DNA from: Russula earlei
Lineage: Eukaryota > Basidiomycota > Agaricomycetes > Russulales > Russulaceae
DNA: 14,893 nucleotides
Direction: 5' to 3'
Assembly (NCBI GenBank): GCA_025769875.1
Contig: JAGFNK010001103.1
Span: forward strand, 1-14,893
The position numbers were made by a program, and so were the translations under genes. A model generated the notes under the pieces. The model did not search any database, was not told the origin of the DNA, and saw only the letters and a list, made by a program, of their open reading frames with translations. Position 1 is the stretch's first letter, and every line of letters begins with the position of its first letter. Of this stretch, positions 8,263 to 14,893 are shown piece by piece.

Positions 8263-9910
8263 TTATGTGTTGGGTCGTCCAGCCATAGCGGAGTAGAATT
8301 CCTTGAGAAGTCTGGGGGCGTTGAGGTCATGGTGGTCAACCCATGAGTCATCTGATGATGGGTATCCTTTCCAGTGTACAAGGTATTGAAGTTTACGTGT
8401 TCGTCCAAACCTTCTGGCATCTAGAATGGCCTCGATCTCGTATTCTTCTTCGTTATCGATGATCGGAGGAGGTCGTGTGAACGGCGTGCCATATTCCTCC
8501 GTTTCTGTATATGGTAGAAGTAGATTGACATGGAAAATGTCGTGTATTTTCATGGATGATGGAAGTTGGAGTTGGTAGGCGACTCTAGAAATCTTTTTTA
8601 TGATGGGGAAGGGTCCATAACAGTTTGGGGTTAACTTGCGGTTTCCTCATGTCTTGAGGTTTTTGCCTTCTAACCATATGAGGGTTCCTTCTTTCATTTC
8701 CGGGTTGTCAGGTCTGGAGGGTTGTTGTTTACGTTCTAGAAGTTGTTGTGCATTGTATCTAGATTGTTCTAGTTCTTTGAGACGGTCGGTTGAGGCGGGG
8801 ACGTTGTTGTCTTCAAGATTTATATTGATTTGGGGTTTGAATCCCATGAGGAGTTCATGTGGCGATCGTTGTGATACTTCGTGCTTCCCATGAGTTATGC
8901 GCATATTCTGCAATGGGAAGCATTTTTGCCCAGGAGTGTGGATGGGTCGTAGTCCAAGGTCTCGAATATTGTTGTAGCCAGGCGTTCGTTCTTTTGGTTT
9001 GTCCGTCGGTTTGAGGGTGAAATGCAGTGGACATGTTTTGTTTGATGCCTAGACTTTTGCATAACGCTTTGGAGAAGTTTGATGCAAATTGAGGGTCTCT
9101 GTCAGATATGATTCTTTTAGGGGACCCCAAACCAGGGCACGAGGTGTTTCAGATACTCGTGTGCAACACCTGTTCTGTCGATTGTTTTGTTACATGGAAT
9201 GAATTTGGTCGCTTTGGAAACATCCTTGGTCGACAATGGTGAGGATGCTGTTGAATCCTTCTGATTTTGGTAAATCAGTGATAAGGTCCATTGATACGTA
9301 TTGAAAGGGGCCTTGTTCAACGTGTGTGTCGAGTGGGAAGGTTGTGGCTTTCTTTCTTGGTAAATTGGTTTTGGATTCTTGGCATTTGGCACAGCCTTTC
9401 ACGTATTGCTCTACAAATTGTCGTAGTCTGGGTCCTTCGTAGTGTTGTTTGACTAAATCCCATGTGTTGGCTATTCCGGGGTGTCCTGCAGGTGGGGCGT
9501 CATGAAATTGTCGTAGGATTTCTTGTTGTTTGTCTAGTTTGTCAGGTAGGTAGATTTTCCATGTAAATATTTCAGGTGGGAGGAGGGTGGTTTTTTGTTC
9601 TTCTACCCCCTTGTTAAGGTCTTTATGACGAGAAAGGGTGTCGGCGATTGTATTGGTGTGTCCCGGGATATGTTCCATAGTTAAATTAAAGTCTTGCATG
9701 TATTGCATCCATCTTGCTTGTCGTCCAGTTAATTTCTGTGGTTCCTTGAAATATGTAAGATTTTTGTGGTCTGTCCTTATTTGGACAGGTTTTTCTGCGC
9801 CTAGAAAGAATGGTCGGCCGCTTTTGAGGCCAAAGATAACGGCAGCCAGTTCTTTATTGTGTGCATCGTAATTTCTTTCCGCATCTAGTAGTGTTCTTGA
9901 ATAGAATGCT
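8263..9910 (-). pseudogene. pol: pol 3' part: RNase H end, integrase, chromodomain
   Basis: The sense strand continues RNase H after the nested LTR (IAFYSRTLLDAERNYDAHNK, then IRTDHKNLTYF). The integrase HHCC finger follows (FHDAPPAGHPG, then CAKC), with core residues Asp in SMDLITDLP and Asp in ISDRDPQFAS. The third acidic position reads TDGQTKRTNAW at 8993-8995, so Lys replaces the expected Glu of the DDE triad. After the C-terminal integrase domain a chromodomain is clear (YEIEAILDARRFGRTRKLQY, LVHWKGYPSSDDSW, about 8463-8300), ending at TAA 8263-8265. Breaks: one-base gains near 9205 (TTT run), 9124 (CCCC run) and 8890 (GGG run), and a TGA at 8647-8649 that probably was CGA. Integrase would insert the cDNA; chromodomains of this class guide insertion to modified chromatin. 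Confidence 0.9.
9604..9622 (-). promoter_or_regulatory. Candidate central polypurine tract
   Basis: AGACCTTAACAAGGGGGTA here is identical over 19 nt to the sequence at the 3' PPT (6953-6935). It lies in pol between RNase H and the integrase zinc finger, encoding residues close to KDLNKGV, about 2.7 kb from the 3' LTR. Central PPT duplicates prime a second plus-strand start in lentiviruses and in Ty1; for this element the function is inferred only from identity. Confidence 0.6.
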
Positions 9911-9915
9911 ATAGG

Positions 9916-10872
9916 TGTCAGGACTCACTGTTGAACTATCCAGTTCAAGAGCGAGGGATAAGCTCGAAGACGAGTCGATAGACGTCCAAGACCGCATGGG
10001 CAAGGAGTAGAGTCCAGAGGAGCAACAAATACCAGAGAGGTATTGTTACTGTGAGAGTAGAACAATCACGCAGGGAAGAGGCCAGGATAGTCACAAGGGG
10101 ATGGTCCTTAAAGGAGTATCCCAGGAATGGAGAGTGCCGTAAACAAATGGACAGTCTGAGGACTGTCCGCTACTTTATTGAGCGCTTATATACTACAAGA
10201 GAACTGCTAAATAGGGAACAAGTCATAACCTTGTTATCAAGCACAATAGAGTGATGAGTAAGAAGTCAGAGGATGCTTACTGAGCATGTTCAGTCATGCT
10301 CAGTAAGCTGCTGAGTAAGAAGACTCTTCTTGATGAGTAAGAGCTTCCATTGTCCACGTGTTTACTGCTTTAGTGCACATGCAAGCACCTGATTCATTTC
10401 CTGTTAGTTAGTTTAGGGCCGGTCATTTGAGGACTTGTAGTTTGGTTAGGGAATAGTGACATCTTATAAGGCCCTTATATAGTCCTATTAGGGTCCTTAG
10501 AGTTGACCCTAATACTTCTATTAAGGTCCTTAGTGTTGCCTTATAGTTCGTTCTATAGTTATTGGTCTAATAACGCGTTGTAGGGCCTTTGATACCAGGT
10601 TAGTACCTATTGTAGAGTTCCTAGGGTCGTTCCAAAGGGTTCTTAGAAAGGCCCTAATGCTGTCTTTTGTTGCTAGAAGGGTTGCCTTTAAGTGGGGCTT
10701 GCTGTATGTCGATTGTGTCGAGAATCGCTCGCGCAAACAATGCGTGCGCGATATTGTGGACACCTCTACTCACCCCTTTTGCTCGTGTGAACAGGGTGAC
10801 ACCATAGAGGCTGGGTTTCCTCCTATAAGGAAGGGTCCTTCAAGGGCCCTCTCCGGAGAATGGTTCATGACA
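9916..10872 (-). mobile_element. Solo LTR, family LTR-B (right copy), nested in pol
   Basis: This 957-bp reverse-oriented copy of 5466-6427 has TGTCA/TGACA ends and its own 5-bp duplication ATAGG (9911-9915 and 10873-10877). It splits the RNase H domain of element A right after DGLHP. Removing the LTR plus one repeat (962 bp) joins the two pol parts in frame, continuing IAFYSRTLL. It carries a minus-strand TATA box at 10192-10185. The 67-codon plus-strand frame inside it (10051-10254) recurs identically in the other copy, but it runs antisense to the LTR and shows no protein features, so I do not call it a gene. Confidence 0.92.
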
Positions 10873-12492
10873 ATAGGATGGAGTCCATCTTTATGTTCTT
10901 GGGAAATAACTGCTCCTATGGCAAATCCTGATGCATCAGTATCAAGGATGAATTGTTTAGTCCAATCTGGGGTTCGAAGAACTGGGTAAGACACACATGT
11001 GTCTTTTAGTGATTGGAATGCTTGTTGTTCTTTGGGTGTCCATTCCCATTGTTTATTCTTTTTCGTTAGGTCGTTGAGTGGTCTGGCTTTAATTGAGAAG
11101 TCTGGGATAAAGTTGCGATAGAAGTTGCAGAATCCAAGGAAACTTCGAACTTCTTTCAATGTTTTTGGTGTAGGCCAGTCTGCGATTCCTTTGACTTTCA
11201 CTGGGTCCATGGTGATTTTTCCTTCGCCAATAATTACTCCTAGGTATTCGACCTTTCTTTTATGGAATTGGCACTTTTCTGGTTTGAGATATAGGTTGTG
11301 TTGTCTCAATTTTGATAAGATGTGATCGACTTTAGATTTATGTTTCTTTTCATCGTTTTCTGTAGCGATGATGATGTCGTCCATATAAATCTTCAGCCAT
11401 CCTTGAGCAAGTTCTTCTTGAAAGATGTCGTCCATCATCGTTTGGAAGGTTGCTGGGGAGTTGGTTAACCCGAAAAACATTACCATTGGCTCGAATAATC
11501 CATCGCTGGTCTTGAAGGCGGCCTTCCATTCGTCTCCTTCTTTGATTCTAATATTGTTGTAGCCCCATCTGATATCAAATTTAATAAAGAGTTCTTTGCC
11601 TGCTAGGGCATGTATTAACTCTGGGATCAAGGGAAGTGGGTAGACGTTGGGTATGGTCCACTTGTTTAGGTTTCTATAATCTTGTACCGGTCGAAATTTG
11701 CCATCTTTCTTTTTGATCAAAAAGAAGCCACTTGCATATGGTGAGTTAGATCTTCTGATTTGCTTTAGCCACAGATTTTGTTCAAGGAATTTTCCTTGTT
11801 CCTCTTTTCTTTGGGTGAAAGAGGGTATACTCTGCAATTGATTGTTGTGGGGGCATCAGGTCTAAGATCGATAGCATGATCCCATTTCCTTGGTCCAGGG
11901 AATCTTTCCAATTTTTGTTCTTCAAAGACTTGGCCATAGGCATGATATTGGAGAGGGACTATTTGTTGCCAGGTCAGTTGCTTTGATTGTACTTGGGATT
12001 CTGCTAATTGTTGGGCAATTGTAGTCTTTCTCAGTTGAGTTTGTATCCAAAGTTCATCGCCTTCCTCCCATTGGTCGATGTTTCTTATCCATTCTGGTGT
12101 TTCTTTGTCTCTGGATAAGACTATTCTTCCCATTAGTGTTCCATTAGTCCAGTTGATTTTGGGGTTTCTTGATTCGAGGAAGGGGTATCCTAAGATTAGG
12201 TCGTCTTGTCCAATGTCTGCTATGAGGAACTGATGTTTGCTTTTTTGTCCTAGCAACTTTAGTTCCAAATCTACTGCTTGAGTAATTTTTCCTAGGTGAT
12301 TGGGAGTATTATCAAACATTCTTCACTACTCTGGGTGTTGATAATCTTCACGTTTTCAGTCAAAGTTGTTTGGTTAGTTAATTTGGGAGATATGAAGCAT
12401 TCGGTTGCTCCGCTGTCGATTAAACGCGATTTTCTTTTCGGGCTTTTTGAGGTTCCAACGTATATAGTCAAATTGGACCTGCATTGACTTTT
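10873..12492 (-). pseudogene. pol: pol 5' part: protease, reverse transcriptase, start of RNase H
   Basis: The protease active site LIDSGATECF lies at 12423 and downstream (DSG at 12417-12409), followed by the ILGYPFLESRNPKINW flap-side region. Reverse transcriptase motifs follow in order: GKFRPVQDYRNLNK, FDIRWGYNN with the first catalytic Asp, FGLTNSPATFQ, and YMDD at 11387-11376. Then LGFCNFYRNFIPDFS and the first RNase H Asp in DTDASGFAIG. The RT stretch itself is open for over 300 codons. Frameshifts separate the parts: one base lost near 12313-12317, between protease and its C-terminal half, and one base lost in a TTTT run at 11805-11808 (AAAA in sense), just before RT. RNase H is interrupted by the nested LTR-B. 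This enzyme set would copy the element RNA into DNA. The gag-pol junction cannot be resolved from this damaged copy. Confidence 0.92.
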
Positions 12493-12544
12493 TTATCGTT
12501 TTATGTACATTGGTTACCTAAGGCCCGAGTGATCGCCAATATGC

Positions 12545-14261
12545 TCAGGCATCCGAAAAATCCTTTTCTTCGTCGTCATCGGCTTCTCCAGTCAACATCC
12601 TGATGAAATTCTTCTCTTTCTTCTTTGGAAAGGGCTTTGGTGGCCTTCGCGGCTTTGGCTGTCGCGCTTTCTTCGACGATCTCAACAACGGAGGATTCGG
12701 ACGTGGTAGTGGTTACCTCCGCTGCACGTGCACGTGTTTTTTCGCATTTGGGTTTCATGGGGCAGTCCCTGGCAAGGTGTCCTTGTTTTGAACAATGGAA
12801 ACATCTGCCTTCAGTGTGATGTTTTTCCTTGTCAGCTTCGGTAATTGCTTTGTGTGCTGCACCCACACTAGTATCCATTGCATTTGGGTCGCGAAGGTGG
12901 CAGGCGTGCGCATGGTGCGGGTGGCGTTATTGGTGGCACTGCCGCGGTTCCCCCAGGTGGAGAGACAGGCCCAGGGGTGATTCGGATTTGTATTGCGATT
13001 GTGCATATTAACATGATCGGTGAGGACCGCGTGTTTGTGCATCCAGATGCGATGTTGCTTCTGGGCACCGGACATCCACTCTTGGAAAGTGGTTGGGTCT
13101 TCCTGGCTGATGATTGCTTCTACCAGTGGTTTGGGGAGGCCGCACACGAATAGACGCATGACCATCAGGTCGTCCGTGTGTAGAGATCCTCATCGAGCTA
13201 GTAGTTCAAAGTTAGCTATATTTCATCCAAGTTGTTGTCCATTCATTTTGAGTTCGCGTAGTTGGTCTTGCGCATGCTTCACGTTTCAGCATAATCGGTA
13301 AACACTCATTTGAATTGTTGCTCCATGGCTTGCCAGGCAGTGAGGCCAAAAGGGGATTTCTTCTGGATCAAGCATAACTTTTTCAAGCCATTTGTCCATC
13401 GCTTCGACCCAACCGTCAACACGAGGTCCTTCCATTAATGATAGGAAGTAGGCACATTCTTAATGGGGTTTTTGAGCAAATTTTGCTGTCGAAATCATCC
13501 TCATGAAGTGTCGAAACACGGTGAGGAATGCGTGAGTGCGTGCGCGATCGCCGTTGAAGGCCTTGGGTGGGACGCCCTTCAAGCTTACCATTGTCGGAGG
13601 GGCGCGTTTCACGGTCGTACATGGCATATGCGTCATAGTCGTCGGGTCTGGGCTTGGAGGTCGGTCTTTCACATCCCTTGAAGCCTTGGAACAGAGATGG
13701 GCGTGGGTACACCTGCGCCGTTCCGGACGATGCAAGTTGGTTGAGGTATTCTGCACTGGCGGTTCTTCTGGTTCGTCGGCCACGACGAAACTTGTGTTGT
13801 GGTTTGTGGTTCCTGTTCCATGGGTTCGGCGGGTGCGGGTCCAGGGGGTCAGGGCGTGAGACAGGTTCTTTGAGTTAGGGATTGGTTCTCCTGATTTGAT
13901 GAGTTGTTCCATGTCAAGACCTTTGAGGGGGTCAAAGGTAGTCCGAGAGCCGGGGCGTGCGACGCAGTAGGCCTTGAAGTAGTCCTCGCAGCATCGAATT
14001 TTGAACCATACGCTGTAGAGGGTTCCAAGGCCTACTTTGGCCTTCCTGTAATAAGCATAGTACCCAGTCCAGGGTACACTGTTTATTCCTACTCTGAGGA
14101 AGTGAGCATTTTCTCTGAAGGCCTCAGGAACAAGTGCGTAGTCGAGGTTCTGGGTCAGTATTGAAGGGACACTTGAGTTTCTTTAGTCCTTCTTCTGTAG
14201 GTTTTTCTTGTCCTTTGAACCTCCAAGTCTCTGGCCATGGAAGTCATCTTTCAAAAATCAT
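12545..14261 (-). pseudogene. gag: gag of element A, with CCHC nucleocapsid
   Basis: A plausible start is ATG at 14261, reaching TGA at 14246-14244 after five codons. The best N-terminal frame is open from 14182 to 13460, including PEAFRENAHFLRVGINSVPW and SVWFKIRCCEDYFKAYC, ahead of an internal Met at 13912. The capsid-like core follows in pieces (ECAYFLSLMEGPRVDGW; HAQDQLRELK; VMRLFVCGLPKPLVEAIISQ, then TTFQEWM), a pattern typical of retrotransposon gag. The nucleocapsid knuckle CFHCSKQGHLARDC is at about 12805-12760. In another frame the C-terminus is acidic (TGEADDDEEKDFSDA), ending at TGA 12547-12545. Several stops are TGA where Arg CGA would fit (after EQQFK, after GQQLG and after ELLAR), and there are multiple frameshifts. 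Gag would form the particle that packages element RNA; this copy cannot. Confidence 0.8.
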
Positions 14262-14314
14262 TGTATTCAGGGGTGGATGCGTGTGTACGCATTTGGGGTC
14301 AAGGGTTTGAGGCG

Positions 14315-14325
14315 AAGCTTGTTCT
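14315..14325 (-). promoter_or_regulatory. Primer-binding site, self-priming type
   Basis: Two bases inside the 5' LTR the sense strand reads AGAACAAGCTT. It does not begin with the TGG of a usual tRNA-primed site. Its exact complement, AAGCTTGTTCT, occurs in the LTR sense strand at 14603-14593, 35 nt downstream of the first T of the TATA box, which is where the transcript should begin. Eleven nucleotides at the mRNA 5' end annealing to the PBS is the mechanism known for the fission-yeast Tf1 element. Confidence 0.65.
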
Positions 14326-14327
14326 AA

Positions 14328-14817
14328 TGTCACCGACTGGGGGCGGTGTCGCTGACAAATCAGTTTACGCGTGAGATGAGCGCAGCGAGTTGAGCGAGAC
14401 AATAAGTCTTCACGAGTTTCGGGGTTCTCGGAGACGATATTGCCAAGGCAAATATGTTCCGCGGAGAGGGGAAGTCATGAATAAGTCTTCGCGTTTAAGA
14501 AGACTTATGAGTGAGAAGATTCTCAGACGATTTGCTTGAGGTCTTGCAAGCCTACAAGTTCCAAAGCAAGAAAACCAGTGAGATTTCACAGGAGAACAAG
14601 CTTAGGGCTTGTCCCTCATCAAATGGCAGTCTTATATACATGCAAAGTACTATATCAAATAGGATTCATGAGTGGAAATGAGGCAATGAACTAGAACATG
14701 CAGGAAACGTCTGGTACATGCGAGGCTATGGAAAGTCATAAAACACGCGGGAAACTTGAGAATGTCTGGGTAGGCTTATCCGGTTGCCGGTCCAGTGATT
14801 CACCGGTCCTTGTGACA
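14328..14817 (-). repeat. 5' LTR of element A
   Basis: This 490-bp LTR has TGTCAC/GTGACA ends. In sense orientation, U3 runs from 14817 to about 14604. The TATA box TATATAAG is at 14638-14631 and the predicted transcript start at 14603. R and U5 extend to 14328. It pairs with 6439-6933. Confidence 0.95.
14593..14638 (-). promoter_or_regulatory. Element A promoter: TATA box and predicted transcript 5' end
   Basis: TATATAAG (14638-14631) is followed 35 nt later by AAGCTTGTTCT (14603-14593), the segment complementary to the primer-binding site. Both are conserved in the 3' LTR (6748-6741 and 6714-6704). The start position is predicted from spacing and complementarity. Confidence 0.6.
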
Positions 14818-14822
14818 GCCAC
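14818..14822. repeat. Target-site duplication of element A (GCCAC), right
   Basis: This is an exact copy of 6434-6438 immediately outside the GTGACA end of the right LTR. It shows that the two LTRs entered together. Confidence 0.9.
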
Positions 14823-14893
14823 AATGCTGATCAGTGACATTGAGGTGGCATTAGGTGGACCATTTGGCCTTCATTGTGGGGTTCACCGGTTTG
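14823..14893. other. Flank beyond element A
   Basis: This is host sequence on the right side of the insertion. With 5450-5460 and 6433 it would reconstruct the empty site before both LTR insertions. Nothing recognisable lies in these 71 bases. Confidence 0.4.

Larger units (their letters stand above)
6439..14817 (-). mobile_element. Element A: Ty3/gypsy chromovirus retrotransposon with extra 3' ORF, inactivated
   Basis: The LTRs at 6439-6933 and 14328-14817 both begin TGTCAC and end GTGACA. The whole 8,379-bp unit is flanked by the 5-bp duplication GCCAC (6434-6438 and 14818-14822). On the minus strand the order is 5' LTR, primer-binding site, gag, protease, reverse transcriptase, RNase H, integrase, chromodomain, extra zinc-knuckle ORF, PPT, 3' LTR. 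PR-RT-RH-IN order places it in Ty3/gypsy (Metaviridae), and the chromodomain after integrase marks it as a chromovirus. Without the nested solo LTR and its extra target repeat it would be about 7.4 kb. By eye the two LTRs differ by roughly 25 substitutions and half a dozen short indels (about 5%), nearly all transitions, so the insertion is not recent. Every ORF is broken. Confidence 0.95.

Noticed and set aside
11805..11808. Programmed frameshift between protease and reverse transcriptase
   Set aside because: The site lies inside the polyprotein, not at a gag-pol junction, and restoring one base in the A-run gives continuous conserved sequence. Decay or sequencing error is simpler.
12603..12819. 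Gly/Phe- or Ala-rich plus-strand frames
   Set aside because: They are antisense shadows of the gag nucleocapsid and acidic C-terminal region.
1..14893. tRNA, rRNA or CRISPR features
   Set aside because: No cloverleaf-like segment, rRNA signature or regularly spaced short repeat array was seen on either strand.

Overview
The window looks like a repeat-rich, gene-poor stretch of a fungal genome, most likely a mushroom-forming basidiomycete (Agaricomycetes). The basis is the style of its Ty3/gypsy polyprotein (chromodomain, YMDD reverse transcriptase, HHCC integrase), a pogo/Tigger-type transposon tail, and fungal-style short-intron signals. The taxon is inference. No intact host gene was found.

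Layout. (i) 1-650: minus-strand fragment of a protein with two CCHC zinc knuckles, homologous to the third ORF of the retrotransposon described below. (ii) 749-1749: degraded plus-strand coding-like sequence that I do not recognise. (iii) 2268-2661: an almost perfect 394-bp foldback, two 186-bp arms around a 22-nt loop. (iv) 2924-4599: a DNA transposon with terminal inverted repeats and a TA target duplication. Only the C-terminal tail of a pogo-like transposase survives; the middle is filled with unrelated, gene-like minus-strand sequence. (v) 5466-6427: a 962-bp solo LTR (family 'LTR-B'), target duplication CTGAA. (vi) 6439-14817: a complete but dead Ty3/gypsy chromovirus ('element A') on the minus strand, target duplication GCCAC. 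(vii) 9916-10872: a second LTR-B solo LTR, target duplication ATAGG, inside the RNase H region of element A.

Element A reads from right to left: 5' LTR (14328-14817), primer-binding site, gag, protease, reverse transcriptase, RNase H, integrase, chromodomain, an extra ORF with tandem zinc knuckles, polypurine tract, 3' LTR (6439-6933). Three features stand out. The primer-binding site is complementary over 11 nt to a segment of the LTR 35 nt downstream of a TATA box, which predicts Tf1-type self-priming. The 3' polypurine tract is repeated as a 19-nt exact copy in pol, like a central PPT. The third ORF begins 55 nt after the pol stop and ends just before the PPT.

All coding parts are broken by single-base frameshifts and by TGA codons that mostly look like decayed CGA. 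The integrase catalytic Glu reads as Lys. Order of events: element A inserted first, then LTR-B jumped into its pol and recombined to a solo LTR. Removing that LTR and one target repeat restores the pol frame. The left LTR-B and element A lie only 11 bp apart, so two LTR elements used almost the same target site.
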